From contig JABVXU010000055.1 in the NCBI GenBank assembly GCA_013365365.1, forward strand, positions 47,501 through 111,500: a DNA stretch of 64,000 nt, given 5' to 3'. Positions 24,021-38,425 of this stretch are shown here, one piece after another; the stretch's first letter is position 1; each line of letters starts with the position of its first letter. The notes under the pieces were generated by a model, which made no database searches, had not been told where the DNA came from, and saw only the letters and a list, made by a program, of their open reading frames with translations. Origin of the DNA: Cruorifilaria tuberocauda (Eukaryota; Nematoda; Chromadorea; Rhabditida; Onchocercidae). The position numbers and the translations under genes were made by a program.

Positions 24021-25581
24021 TTTCCTGGATCATAGAAGCAAAAAATTATAGTAATAGCTGCAGTTTCCATTTTAATTAAAATGACTTTTTTGTTTCTTGC
24101 TTCTTTTTATATCGAATAAAGATAAAAAAGACAATAGAAAGATGGCAGATAACTTTGCATACGCATATAAGATTGCATATGATAATGATTCTGATGTACA
24201 ATGATAATTTTGTAAATTTATAATTTGAAAAATTTTTTTTGAATAAATTCATACATTTTAGTTTCCTTGAAATTTATTGTGAACATTTTCTTCTTATATT
24301 TTTCAGACAAAATTTTCCAGGCGTTACGTCATTAGCGATTTTCTTTTCTTTTTTCTTTTAAAAAAAAACTCGAAATTAGTCTCATATAAGATAATAGACT
24401 TCCTGTTTCTTGAGTAGAAAATGAATATGGATAAACTGATCGAGAGAGGATGAACTGATCGGGAGGAAACTATTAATGGACAGAGAGTTTACCAATTCTT
24501 TGTCCACTTATCGGAGTGCAACGTTCAGATTGTTTTTATAAAATTTTTTTTCCTTTTTTGTGAAAAAGGGAAAGAAATATTTAACCAAAAAACGTAAGCT
24601 TGCACTCTCTCAGTGTATTTTATTCTTTCACACAACATGCCGATTTATTGCTTTTTCTCATTAATTTTCTGCTATTTTTATCGCTGTTTTTCTTTTTTTT
24701 TCTCTCCGCCCTTTCAACCTTTTTTGTTAAATTTCAAACAATAGCATTGAACTTTAAATTTACTGTATTTGCTAAATATCATCTCGTTATCATTTGTACA
24801 TATCTCTACGGCAATTTTGAATAGAGGTATAATTGCTTTCAGTTTTATAAATATTTTAATTAATATAAATATTTGAGAATAGTATGTCAAAAACTTTTAG
24901 AAGGAACAGAATTTTATTTAAGTTCTGATAGAAGGAAGAAAATTTCTTAAAACATTATTTAATATTAAAAATATGATAGCACACTACTGATTGTATCGCT
25001 TATTTGATATAAAAAAAGAACAAAATTTTTTACTTGGAAATGTTTTATAAAATGCACACTTCATAGATTATTCAAATTATTTGTCAGAATAATTTAAAGA
25101 TGAGGTGTTTTCTTTATCCGAGAAGTTCATGTCAAATCTCAATTTCTTGCTTTCAATCTCCTCCTCATAAATATTAGATTAGCTAAATAGATCTTTTTGA
25201 TTCAGTTATTCCTGCAAGTTTATTTTCTTGCATGAAAAATTATATTGGAACAATTTAAATATTCAGATATGATTGCATTTAACGAAATAACACCTAACCA
25301 TTAGTTTTTTGACAATTTAAATTTTCTAATTGTTTTATCAGGAATATTTCAATATCTTACTGTAATTTTCAAGTTGCTATCATAATAACATAATGAAATA
25401 TGATCAAATAAAATAAATAAGCATTAATTTCAGTTTATGTTGTTGTAAAAATTTTTCTCGCTGCTAATGAAATAAGTTATTAATTAGTATTTAATTAGTC
25501 AATTATTCCAGTAAGTTAAAAATCATTTCTGATCATGAAAGTTTTATAAAGTTTCTTAATGTATAGAAGATATAATTACAG

Positions 25582-26551
25582 TTGATGGGTTCATCAGCAA
25601 ATAAAAATTTATTCCAACAACAACAACGATTCGCTATAACACATTCAACAACATTTGGTTCAAGTATGTTTCCTTTTCTTTCATTATTTTCGATTTTTAT
25701 CCTTGCTAAAAAAGGTGTAAAGAAGATTAAAACAAAAACAAAATGAGGTGATGCAAAAAAGTCATAGTTATGTGCTGCATTCTATAAGTTGTTAAAGATA
25801 ACCGATCAGATGGCATTCAATTTCATTTCTTCCTTTTCAAGCGTTCATATTGAATATTAAATCCATCATAAGATGAGATATGTTGCATACTGAATGAAGC
25901 AATGTGATGAATAGCTTCGAAATGTCTGATTGAAGACTATCAATAGTAGCTATGCTTGCAAAGTGAAAACTTAATTGGAAAATTTTGTTATAAGAGCAAA
26001 TCAATCATACCTGTTCATTATTAATTATTATTATTATTAATTATTCTGTTATTATTGTCATTGTTATTATCAACTGCTTTATATTATGATCGTCATCGTT
26101 GATTATTATTTTATTAAATTATTAATTTACTATTACTACTACTACTATTGTCATTACTATTATAATTGTATATCAGATTGATTTAAATATGTGTAACTGA
26201 GGAAGTGATACAGATGTTTTGTTCATTTAATCTTTAGTTTAATCTCCTCAAGTGACATTCAATCATTATTAGCCGAACGGTGGTATTAAATTAAGAAATG
26301 GTTGGAAATTTGAAATTTAAATCTTAGTAGATTAGTAGATATGATGGATGAAGAAAAAAAGTACTTTCATGCAAATATATTTTCCATTTATTGAAATTAT
26401 TTTTCGAAATTTCATTTCACTTCAGATATTGCAACGAACGATTTTACGAAGCAATTTGCAACTTACTGGAATCCATCTTCCGAAATACGCTATGAAAATT
26501 GGCTGCAAGCTCAAAGAAAGCAATTTCATACTCAAAAAGAATACGATCATT
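25582..26551 (+). other. two exon-like segments with matching phase, unrecognised
   Basis: Segment 25582-25663 follows a good acceptor (ataattacag) and ends at A|gtatgttt. Its first ATG, at 25585, is three bases after the acceptor and opens MGSSANKNLFQQQQRF. Segment 26426-26551 follows catttcacttcag and ends at T|gttagt. The first ends and the second begins in compatible phase, so the frame continues through FGSN into DFTKQFATYWNPSSE, then NWLQAQRKQF. Both are less AT-rich than their surroundings. Together they give about 67 residues, perhaps the start of a plus-strand gene with long introns. I do not recognise the protein, and no convincing next exon was found. Chance remains possible in such AT-rich DNA. 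Confidence 0.35.
26018..26170. repeat. imperfect ATT/TTA trinucleotide repeat
   Basis: Runs of tta/att with interspersed tcat, tgtt and act triplets fill this stretch, which lies inside the intron between the two exon-like segments. Confidence 0.7.
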
Positions 26552-29500
26552 GTTAGTATTTATAACTACAGTATTTTATCACTCACCTATTACTACAAAT
26601 ATTATAAAATTTAAAATCCTTGAATTAGAAATTAAAAATTTTTCATTTCACCTTGCTCATATGTTAATTAATTACTTTTTACTCTTCGTTCGTAAAGTGA
26701 AAGTTGCTAGTTACTTTTGAAAGAAATAAATTTAATTAATTTATTATATTTAAAATTGTTAACTTTCTGAGAGAAGAAAGGAAAAATGAAGAAATGAGAA
26801 GAAAAATTTTTAGCCATTTATCAATTAAAATCAGCATTCGCATGTACCAATCAATTCATTAGCTCATTTTCGCGATCACAAGCTAGCTTAGAAGATGCTA
26901 CTCGATGTACTTCAAAGTAAATGGAAGGACATAACGGAACGAACATTTCTCATCTTTCTATTTTTTTGCTTATAAATGTGCCGGAAATGAAAAGAAAAAA
27001 ATGCTCATATTGTATGTCACGTTGCTAAGACAACGAATGCTTTTGAAGGATATGGCTATCATTAATAATTGTCGATTGATTTTTGTATCAAATTTCTCTG
27101 TTTCATCAGTAAGAGAGAAATGAGGATTCTATGTGAATTTTACATTCATGCAGCTTATTAAATAAATATTATCATTAATTTAATACAATTATTTTTGAAA
27201 TAAAAGAAACAAAAAAAGATTGAATGGGAAATTAGCCGAATCCTACCAACTCTTCTGCATTATCTGATTAAAATATCAAATGACGTTTTCATTTTTTTCC
27301 TCTTTGTCCTCTTTTTCAATTGATAACTTAATTGTTACGCTCGCCAATTCATCTCTGCATTTAATCGCTTTCTTTGAATTTTTCATGAATTATCCGTTTG
27401 AAATTTCAAATGAATATTGATGATCTCTTTTGTTTTCCTTTCAAATCTGTTAAGCATAATTATATTATCAATGTGTAATAAAATTTTGGCTTATATTTGG
27501 TTGAAGATGATACAGGTAGACACTAATAGATTGTAAAATAATGCAAGATCGTTGCAATCTAGACCCTTTGACCTCATTATATCTTACTCTTTCCTCTCAC
27601 ATCTGTCAAGTGTACTATTGCTGAAAAAGATCCTATTCAAGCATTTTCTTGGCCGATTTCTGATGAATTAAAATGGACAACATTTTCATGGAGTCTTTTT
27701 TATTTCTCAATTTATTCAGTAAATGTACGTCATTTAGTGAATGTCATTTTTCAGAATTCTCGTCCTATCATACTATATGATATTTGATTTGTTTAGAAAA
27801 TGATTGATTTAGGTTGATGGAAACGATAATAATGTCAATCTTGCATTAGAAAAATCACTTTAAAAATGCAGGCAAGCAAGTAAAAAAGCAACGTGCAAAA
27901 AAAAGGAAATATCGAAATATAAAGGAGTATAATGCAACCTGCAATCTATGAATAAATGATAACAAGAAAAATGTGTAATAAAAATTGATGATTATTTTGC
28001 TATTTATTTTTCATATTTTACATGTTATTAAATCACTGAAAGTTGAATAGAAACTTTTTTCTCTTTTCCTGCTTTTTTTTAGTTTAAGCATTTTTACGAA
28101 ATTTGAACAATACACTCTTTTCGCTTTTCGTTAATTTCAGAAATGAATTATATTTAATTTGAAATTAGATTAGAATTGTCAACTCAAATTATGGATTTTA
28201 ATAAAATTAAGAAATTATAATATACATTGGCTTTCCTCGAAGTTTTTTGGTAAGCAAACAAAAATCATGAAATCGTAAAAAGATCATCAGATTAAATCAT
28301 GCAAATAGCATTCTTATTACTTCAAAAATAGCTTTTCAGGTCATAATTGTTATTGCTGAATTTTAATCTTAAACTTAATCTCAAAGTTGATCGTTCCTCG
28401 CAAATTATAATAATTATAATAGTAATAAATTTCTGTTTGAAAAAGCAAAATATTGTAATTTGAGAAGTGATTTATCAGAAGTATCAAATGCAACTCTCTT
28501 TTAAATGATAGTAGCAAATTCATAGGAACACAATGAAAGCTGCAAAAACTTGGCATCTTGAATGCTTCAGGTTTATTTCCAATAAATTATTCATAGCTTT
28601 TTATGAAATACGAAGGATTTTAACAAAAGTTTTATCGCAATTTAATAATAAAAAAAATTTTTTTGATAATTTACCGAATGATATTCAAAATAAAGCAAGA
28701 AAAAAAAATGTTATGCAAATAAAAATTTGTGAATAATGAGAAGTGAATTTGTTATTTGTTTTAGTCTTATTATGTTCTTTCTTCTCTTTGCTCTGATGGA
28801 AATTTGATAAGTCCAAGTGTTATTCACAATTACTCCAAGGTTGTTTTTATAAGACGTAATGTAATTAAGCATTATCTCAGGCAACAAGCATACCTATTAA
28901 TCCCTACAACTTATCAACGATATTGCACATTGCAAATTTGTACTTGCAAAAAACGAATTTCGCAAAATGCTTTTTTTTTTTCATTTGCATGACGAAATAC
29001 ACATTGCGTCATTGATGGATAAAATTATTATAAATATGATTTCAAAGTTCTTTATTTTAACATTTTGCTCATTTGTACATACGAATGATTTAGGAATCAA
29101 ATTTACAATTGCGTATATAAAAGGAAGAGCTAAAAATAGTCGAAACAGTGTTGAAGTTTTAAAAAGTTTTTCTCGAAGATAACTTACGGAAATCATTTTG
29201 TCTAAACTATTTCATAAATCTAACACGCTATTGCTAATTTTTTTATGAAAGAAATTTTGTTAAAGTTCAGAAAAATAAAATGAAAATTTCTTATGAAGTT
29301 GTTTTAAAATATTATGAGCATTTGCAATACACCTAATAGAAAAAAAATTGTTTAAGCTGTTTTTTTAAGAACTAAATGGCTTTCAATGATTGATAGGTTT
29401 TTTAAAAATTTTTATATTTCATAAATTTTTACATCATTTATTGATGTATTTGTGAGGAAACATTTATGATAGTACAATTTTTTGATAAATTGAATAATTC

Positions 29501-32500
29501 GGGAATTTTTTAATGCAATGAATCTGTTGAAATTTTGCAAAACATTTCAAAAATTTTAGAAATACGATTGAAAAAAGTCAAAAGTTTTCAATCTTTAATA
29601 TTTTTACAGTACTATTAGTTCTGAAGAAGATTGAATTGATGGTAATATTACGGTATATTGCAAATGCTCATGATATTACCTCATGATATGATATAATAAT
29701 GATATGTCATGTATCACTTAACGTGTTACACAGTATTGAGGTAAATTTATCTCCGTAAAAGTTATTTCTGTAGCAAATTACATGAGAAATGTTTCCGACG
29801 TAACTAATATCAAAGTGATTAGAAAATGATAACACTTAGTAGAATTTTCAGTATGTTTAATTCGTCATCTAATTTCCGTATATTTTATCATAATATTGAT
29901 AGATGCCCAATTAAATTAATTTTAAAATGAATGGAGAAAAAGATGTTGGATTATTTAACCAAGTCAATAAAACATTTCTCCGAAATATCCTCAGATTTTA
30001 GCTATTATTGGAATAAATTTGTAAAAATTAAAAGCAAAGAACGATATGCGAAAGTAAGATTAGATCATTTTGTGTTTTGTTTACAAATTTAATGGAGTTT
30101 AATTTTGCAGAAAAAAAAATGCATAATATAGTGAATATTTAAGTAATCCTATCATCGATAATGATACCGAGTTCATCATTAAGAGAAGAGGAACATTTAT
30201 TACTTTTATCATTTCTGCTATTCAAACTACTTTTAATTGAAGTCTTCTGCTTTCATTGATTCGTTCTTTATATGGTATAATTTGTTTTAAAAGAAACAAT
30301 AAAAAAATTAAAAAACAAAACAAATTTCGCAGAACTTATCCTTGTGATACTTTAATTAAAAAAAGAAGTGACAAAATCAAAACCAAAAATTATTAAAAAA
30401 TAATCAGACATATTACAAAATAGTTAAAAGTTGCAATTAACAAAAGCCTTGGTAGCTATATAATTATTGATAATTAATGAGAACGCTTACAATATGCTAT
30501 AAATCATTAGTGTAACATTTTTAATATTTAACTTACCTGTGAACAAATATACAATCAACTGTTGAGCAATACTGGATGAAAAATGTTCATCGTTTAAATG
30601 ATAAATTTTACAATCAGCAGGACAGTGTTATGACTGTCAATGCTCCGCCAAATGTATCGAATGTTATCATCCAATTGATAATGGAAGGGTTCTTGGTAAT
30701 CATCGGTATATTAATATCATATAAGGATATTTGTCCTGTTTTATGTAAATTATTCAACTATTTTTGAAAAAAATAAACTAAACAAATCAAATAGTTGAAA
30801 GTGAGGAATTACATTTCTCCTCAAATACATTCTCTGATATTGCTGCTATCGTTGGTAATTTTTTTAAATGATTAATTCAATGCTACTATTTTTTTTTCTT
30901 TTGTTACAATTATAAATTTGATCACTATGTGTCAAAAATCAATTGAAGAAAATGGTCGAGTTTATTGCGGCGATAGCTGTTATACAAAAGTTTCGATTAT
31001 AGTTATTTAAAAATTACTTTGAACATTTATTTAGAAACCTTCAAAGAATATCTGTGTCGCTTGATTTTGCTCAATTTACGTTAGCTGATTTCATCGCATC
31101 AAAGTATGAAAACTGTCAAAAAACCGATTATCATAGTTTAAATTTCAAAAATTACTTTTGAAATTTTTAGATTATAAATTAAATTATTAGGCAACTATTC
31201 TTGTTATCAGTAATTATTTTAAATTTCTTCAAGTTCAAGTTAAATTTAAATATTTAGCGAATATTTGATTTAAATGCAATATGATGTCAACGGGAAGCAG
31301 TCTAAAAGTATTTGGTAGATGTTTATGCCTGAAGTGTTACGCTTGCTTAACTTATGATGCAATGCTAAATCAGAAGTACAGAGTTTTTCATTCCGTCCAA
31401 TTTAATAATTTATAAACTGGAAAAAAATTATAAATTATTACGAATTAAGAAAAAGGTGAAACACTATGGTATGCTAAATTTCACACATTATTCTCTTTTT
31501 TTTCAGTTAATAAATCAAAAATGGTCGAATAAAATATGCTGATAATTTAGGAAAAATGTTATGATTATTCTTCGAAAGATAGCGAATGAATCACTGAAAA
31601 AGAAAAATTCAAATATTCTCACTTATTTCATTCGTAGTTCAGATATCCTCATTTCTAAGCTATCTCTCTCTCTCCCTCTCTCTCAATGAATGGTTTCTAA
31701 AGATAGATCCTGAGGATATTCAAACTTAACAGAGTGAATGATATGTTCTACTTACACATTAGACAACATGAAATATAATAATTTCCATTATTCAACGTTT
31801 TCCACGTTGAGTTATCAAACCAATGTTGCCCTTCTTTTCCTTTGTTCTTGTGATAATTTAGCAAATCTTTGGTGCGATATAATCGATTTCCACGTAAAAG
31901 TGCCAGAGATTGAAGTCGTTTTTCCATCACATTTTCATCATACTGAAATATACCTATTCATTATTTTAAATGTTACTTTTAAAGCTTTATATTAAACTTA
32001 AATAAGGAGTGAAATAAAATGAAAAGTTAGATTCAAAAAAAAAAAACTTGAACTTAGATATAATTTTAATCAAATGTTTGTCTATATTAAACAGTTTTTT
32101 TCAGTGATTTCGTAAGTTTCAAATATAATATTTCAATATTTAAAAATTACACATCTCTAATTTAATCAATATATTGCGTAATTTGCTTACAAATTCGATT
32201 TTGTATGCATGACTGGGTAAGCTAGTAATTCAAATTTTCTCGATTTCGCCTTTCAATGGTTAAAATTAAGTTTTTAGCATACAATAATAAATCAACCAAT
32301 GGAAAATGAAAATATCAAAAAATTACCCCGTTATCACTCTTAACTGATAAAAGTCGATCACTGATGATAAACAGCAGCACAGTGAAAAACATTGGAAAAA
32401 ACATTCTGGAAGTAAGTATTTGTAATGAATTTTAATGGGAGGATCAAATAATACCTAATTATCTTTTTTTAGCTAAAGTGATTTCTTGAAGTAGCTCCAC

Positions 32501-35088
32501 AATTAGGAAGAAAATAATGTAAATTAAAAGGTTTTATTAATTCTCTCTTGTTTACATAATTTTTCAATACAACTTGATTTTGCAGTGTATAAATATTTAA
32601 GAAACAATCATATCTTAATTAGTAAATTAGTAATGCATACTAAGTAAAGAGTGGCCACTGATTATTATAAGCATCATTTGATCCGACGACATAAATATGA
32701 GGGGCTTCATATTTTTTATAATTAATTATTTTTTAAATTTCACTTACATTAGAATTATTTACGTTTGAACAATCTTTTATGCATTATATAAGTTTAATAT
32801 TGCTCTTTGTCGAGAAAACCATAATTTTATAGCATAAAATATTAAATTCATCGATTATTACGAATAAAATTATACGTCAAATATTTTTCGTACAAATATT
32901 TTCAGTCGAATTAAAGCGTATGCTTTCTTTTATACCAGTTATTAATTCGATTTTTTTGTGCTATCTTTAAAGAAAATAATGATCGATCATTTACCATTAT
33001 TTCATTTATTCTATGTCTAGATGGTTACTGTTTCAATTAATTTATGCATTCAATAACCTGTGACCTTTGTTCAATTTATCCACTAAATCAATTGTTCGTT
33101 GATCATTGCCCAACTGATGTACTATATGTAATAACTTAATTTCGAATTATCAATTTTTATCAAAAGAAGAAATAAATTCCTACCAGCTACATCGCTAATC
33201 GTTAATTACTACCAACTCTCCCAATTTAATTAAGTCACTTTTCATTGAATTATCAACGATAGATGAATCTTCCACCAAATGACACAGGAATTATTGTTTC
33301 AATTCTTCCAAAAAGAAAAAAAAACTCCTAGAAATTTTGATTGTGAAAAAAAAATTATTTATTCAATCCAGAACTTGCATAATACTCTCTCCAGAATTTT
33401 GCTCAACTTGCCATTTTACAAGAACATTTGAAAAAGAGAAGAATTACAAAAAAAGAAGGATTTTTTTCATCTTCTTACTTTATCTAAATATGACATAATA
33501 GAAACTATTCATTTAACCATAAAATTTTTTATAACTCTGATCCTTCAAAACCTTAACAGTTCACAATTCGATAATTCGATAATGATAAAAATAGTGTGAT
33601 AGAAATGATATGAAAGACTAAATAGAACGAATCCTTCTACAATTATCAATTATCTTAAAAGTCTGATTTATGCAAAGTCTTGACAAGATGGAAAAAAGAA
33701 GAAAAATTACAATGAAAAACGTAAGAGTCCGAAAAACATGCGATTTTCGTCTTATCCTCAATCACGAATTAAACAGCTTACTAAACTTTGGCATTTATGA
33801 GATATGGCAAATGGATTGACCAATGGAAGGAGGAACCAACAAACCAATATTCATATCAGAAATAGATATTTCCTCTTGCGCAAAAGTAAAAAGAGGACAA
33901 AAAAATATAAGGAAATACTTGCCCTCCGGAAATATATTTATTTCTGTTTGAAAAATCATTTTTCCTAAAGACTTAAGAAAAACAGTTTTCTTTTTTATTA
34001 AAAAAAACTTATTGAAATGCCTTTTCATCAGTCAATTCAACAGAGTTACAATGCTTATTTCAAAGATTTATGCCTGGAAATCTCTTCAACCAAATTTAAG
34101 CAGCTATACTTTTTATTGCTTTATCGTTTTACTAACATCCTATTTTAGCTGGCTTTTAGGTGTCGGTGCTTAATATTTATTCCTTTTCAACAGTCCCATG
34201 TTATAATTTTTTATTTTGAATGCAAGGAAAGAAAATGAAGTGATAAGGTAGGTGAAATGCTCATTTTGTAAAAAAGAATATTATTGATATTAAAATAGAA
34301 GTGCCATATAATATTCTAAAATAAATATTGTTGCACATGATTAAATTTATGTCAACTCACTTCATTTATTTAAATAACAATTTTTGGTTATCCCACTTAT
34401 GAAAGACAAGGATTTTATAATTTTAAAGAAATGAGAATTCAGAAAGAATGATTATGGGAGACAACCTTTCCACGGCGAGTTCAACCTTTAACGTAATTTG
34501 AGACTGTACAATTAAAGAGTATAAAGGTTAAGTCATTCTTAGCTAGTTAGATCTCTAAAAATCTTAATAGGATACGTTCGAATGTAGCAATGATAATGTC
34601 CACCACAGAACAACACCACGATTCAAGCCGTGCTCTCTGTATTTTTATCGAGAACGAATTTCGAGAATTTTAAACCATCATTTCATTTTATAACTATAGA
34701 AGAATGCAAAAAAAGCAATAAACAAAAAATTTTATTTAAACCAGTTGATTCGAAAGAAAACAAACAGTGAAAAGACATTAACAGGAGAAATAATGCAGTT
34801 AAATAACACAGTAATTAATAGAAGCACAAGTTAACATTGTAAGCTTTCTTAACACTGAGGTTTAAATGATTGCAAACCGGTTTTGGGCTATCAACACTTC
34901 CATTATCTTAAACATGCTTAAAATACACCTGTGCAATTGAGATTTGATATTTTGAAACAGAAAAAGTTAACACTGAAAAACAAACAAATTCCTTTATAAC
35001 ACAGTTCATATTTTTATAAAATGAAAAATTTTTATAACGCACCACAAAATGAGCATAAATGTGGTAAAAATGGTGCCATCATGCAATT
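26552..35088. other. long AT-rich gene-poor region
   Basis: No recognisable gene. A less AT-rich island at about 30567-30683 is readable on both strands and ends at a usable donor on plus, but lacks a convincing acceptor. A second island at 31756-31942 is listed separately. A short TC tract (tctctctctccctctctctc) lies near 31665-31685. Confidence 0.4.
31756..31942 (-). other. exon-like island with consensus splice sites
   Basis: On the minus strand this 187-base segment follows tatatttcag and ends at a perfect gtaagt donor. It stays open for 62 codons, with peptides such as NVMEKRLQSLALLRGNRLY and GKEGQHWFDNSTW. The plus strand is also open here and has a weaker acceptor (acattag at 31756-31762) and a gtaaaag donor, so the strand is not settled. 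The composition is richer in G and C than its neighbours. No family is recognised and no partner exon was proven. Confidence 0.3.
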
Positions 35089-38000
35089 CTATACCACAGC
35101 AAATGGTTCTGCAATGTCGACAAAGCGCTGATGCAGATATTGAATCTAAAAATGAAAGCATGAATGGATTAAGTTGGAAAGCTTGTAATTTTCAGAGTAA
35201 GCATTAATATCGACCTAATTAAAAGGAGAACATCTTCAACGAGTTTTCGACTTCTGTGCAAATATCACGCGTTACTTTTAATTTTTCCTATCAAATATTG
35301 ATTTATTTTTTCAAAAAAATTTGACCGAGAATTAAAAAACAATTTTATGGTACTGATTAGACTATAGAATAACATTAAAATGATTACAGATGATAAAAAT
35401 AGGTTGATTCAACAGTAAACAAAACTAACGGAGTGAGAGAATTAAAGATGATAGATTTTATCAGCGTGTTGTCATTAATATGTAATAATAATTTGAAAAA
35501 TAAAATTCGAAATCAAAATACCTCTTGCCCAAGTCTGATTAATTCGCTCTGCACATCAGAATCCCATTCGAAATGTAAAACAGCAGCTGGAAAAAGATTC
35601 AGTTCATTTAGAGTCTTAGTATAATTATTGATTACTTTTCCAGAAACTGGATCTTTCAGAACGAACAACAGTGGTTCAATATGTGTTAGATGCTCTTTAA
35701 CAAAATTGTGTACAGCTTGGAAAGGCTCATAACATCCAAATGTACCCTGAAAATAGCAGAATTAACATTGTAAAATTAAATAAAATTGAATGACTTATTA
35801 AAAGATGGTTGTTCACATGAATAATAATAGGATTTCAGAAAAACTAATCCCGACATAATATTATATTCTTTGCAGTTTCAGATGTTGATCCAACACAGTG
35901 TAAGATCGCATATGTACAACACACGTAAATTTTGAATTTTACACTGGAATTATGGGATAACTAATCCTACGTTTATTTGCAAACTAATGCTGGCATAAGA
36001 TTTTTTCCGAATTCAAAACTACTTCCGCTTATAACGTTCCTCACCAAAACTACAAAACCGCATATTGTCAACTCATAAAGGACTGATCAAAAGCTACAGA
36101 ATTCAGATGTTAACAAACCTGCAAGAGAAAACGATTCGGGAATCTAATTCTGATCAAAGTATAGCTGTAGCGATAGTTACGCAACACCTCGTCTTTCTCA
36201 CGCATTTCCCGTGTTCTTAATGTCATAAACTGAAAGGTTAAAATAAATAGTATGGCCAATTTAATTGCTAACAGTAATTTAAATGGCGAGTGACTGCTGG
36301 TGTGGCTTATTTTAATAAAACAGAACAACCGTAAATTGCCGATAGACGATATTCGATATCAAAAGCAAACATTAAAAATGGTTACATAATAACTTAAAGC
36401 AAAATTCCGTACAGGAAATTCACCTTATCAACCTCAGCTTCTCGACACTGTTGTTCCCGTTTAATCTCAGCGTAGTCCAAGTCAAAAAAGTCTCGCGGTA
36501 AATGTGGATTTGTAATAGCTTGATTCGGTTCAAGCTTATATATCTGCCAAAAGTACTTAAATTAGACTTTCTCTTTTATAGTAGATATCCACCCAAAAAT
36601 ATAAGATCTCTAACGTGGAAATTAGTCATTATAAGAGTTGATTTCATTAAAACGAATCGCTTACCACTGAAAGTCAGATTTACAGAATAAATGAACTTAC
36701 AGCGGCATTACGAGACAATTTTAGTGGGACAGCCTGGCCAGTTTGCAAAATTTCTAAAGCTTGAATCAACATCTGTGTATCCATTGCTTTATCTTCTGGT
36801 ATAACTAAGAAAGTTTCTAGCTGCTCATTGTTAATGAAATCTTTTTCTTCAAAACCACACGCCAATAAAAATTCTTTTCCACCGTTAGCACAAGAAACCC
36901 GTTCCTAAAAACGATTTCAGGCTAGCAAAGAAAGTGATAAAACATATTCCTTTAGAATGTTATTTTTTATTTTTCTAAAAAATGAAAAAAAAAAGCATAA
37001 ATGAAATAATTAAAGCATAAATGCATAAAATACTGAGTTCGTGACTAAAAGCGTTAGAGATAGAGCAATCTTATTTAGAGATTGATAAATTACCTGGAAA
37101 ATCTTATTGTTGACTCTTATACGATGATACTTGCTTTCATCTGGATATTCTATAAGATTTCTGAGATATTTTTGGAGTATTTCTGAAGCGTTTTGCCTTT
37201 TATACGGGCCATTTAAAGAGAAAATCATTAATGTTGATGCAACTACTGGATCATCAGCCAATTGTGTTCGCAAAAAATTTTCCACTTTTGCTCGCATCTG
37301 TAAAAATTCCAAAATTCGTGACAATATTTCAGAAATATGTTTCAAATAAATTACCTAGAGATCTCGATATTGCGCATTACTTTGATATCTTTATCATTAT
37401 CAGTTCATGGAAGAAACATCCAAAGTATCTGTACACAAATTCTAAATTTTTTAACAACTTGAAACAGTCCAACTTCATTTTTCGTCAGCTGCTCGTCGTC
37501 CCCAAGAAGCTCACAAGTAAAGTACACCCCACTCACAGCACCAGAGTGCTCAAATTCACGTTTATCAATTGCATGAGTCCCTGCCCCATCATTTTCTTTG
37601 TCGTTGGTAGATTTCTCACGTTCTTTCTTTTCCTTCTCCAATTCTTTACGAGCCTGAATATAAAATTTATTTTTTTTAGTTATTTGCAAAGATTGCAATT
37701 ATAATCGCCCTACAGAATTATATTCTGACAGCGCCTACAGCATTTGGTCTAGTGTTAATACTGCAATAGTGGACATACTAAAAACCATTCTATGTAATTT
37801 TGAAATACACGCTACACGTTTTGCAAAGTGCAAGACCGATAAAATGAAAATTTAGATTTCAGTAGACGAGATCTTGTGGATATTATAATCACGTTGCATC
37901 AATAAGAAAGCTAACCCGCATACGTATATTTCTTTGTGTTACCGATTCCTGTGGTGCGCCCAAATTCATTCGTTTATAAGCCGCTTGTGCTGCAATATCA

Positions 38001-38425
38001 GACGTAGCTATACGTTCTGTTGGTGGGAGTTGTGACGGCTGCAAAACAATGTTACAGCGAAAATAAAACAAAACTAATCGAAACAATATGATTATAATAT
38101 CCACAAGTGCTTTGCTAAAATATTTAAATAAAAAGTAGAACAAAAAACAGTTTAACTCTTTCCCCATCCTTCTAACTTCAGCTTTGTGGCAGAAGGAATT
38201 AAAAAAATAAAAAGATTACGATGGGCAAATAAACAATAATTAAAGTCCAGTAAAAAAAATCTTAAAGACTAAAAGTAAAAAAGGAATTACTGCTTGCTGC
38301 TGAACAGGGGCCGGTTGCGGTACAGCAGCCGATGAACTATCGCCAGTCAGCCGATAACCGGCCCCAGCTCTTTTGAAGTTTTTGTTAACTTTCTTTTCAG
38401 TGAGAAATTTTTTTAGACGATCCAT
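35089..38425 (-). CDS. ubxn-6: UBX domain protein 6 (UBXN6/UBXD1), p97/VCP adaptor
   Basis: Nine exons from high to low coordinates: 38291-38425, 37916-38038, 37459-37653, 37094-37297, 36701-36904, 36424-36543, 36119-36229, 35522-35746 and 35089-35145. Every intron is phase 0, and the product is 457 residues. UBXN6 binds the AAA ATPase p97/VCP through an N-terminal motif and a PUB domain and works in endolysosomal sorting and protein quality control. Seen here: an Arg/Lys-rich N-terminus (MDRLKKFLTEKK), the conserved GAGYRL and AAQAAYKRM segments, a Lys/Glu-rich coiled coil, a PUB domain at about 150-260 (SLNGPYKRQNASEILQKYL, KIFQERVSCANGGKEFLLA), and a C-terminal UBX-like fold at about 350-430 with the IRIRFPNRFLLQ strand and NLFPAAVLHFEW. 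Human UBXN6 has 441 residues. Without the last splice the frame stops at 35513-35515, giving 441 residues. Confidence 0.93.

Larger units (their letters stand above)
17152..25581. other. long AT-rich gene-poor region
   Basis: No gene can be recognised. Open frames up to about 109 codons occur (for example 21514-21843) but are very AT-rich, low in complexity and lack splice or domain support. A possible terminal exon follows a good acceptor (cttctgatttgcag) near 17619 and reads to a stop near 17715 on the plus strand. Short repeats are listed separately. A TATATATAAG lies at 22851-22860 with no gene attached. Confidence 0.4.

Noticed and set aside
30543..30767. Island that looked like the N-terminal part of a ligand-gated channel (VNAPPNVSNVIIQLIMEGF)
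   Set aside because: The resemblance is weak, the acceptor is poor, and the minus strand reads equally well, including a frame ending TFDTFGGALTVITLSC.
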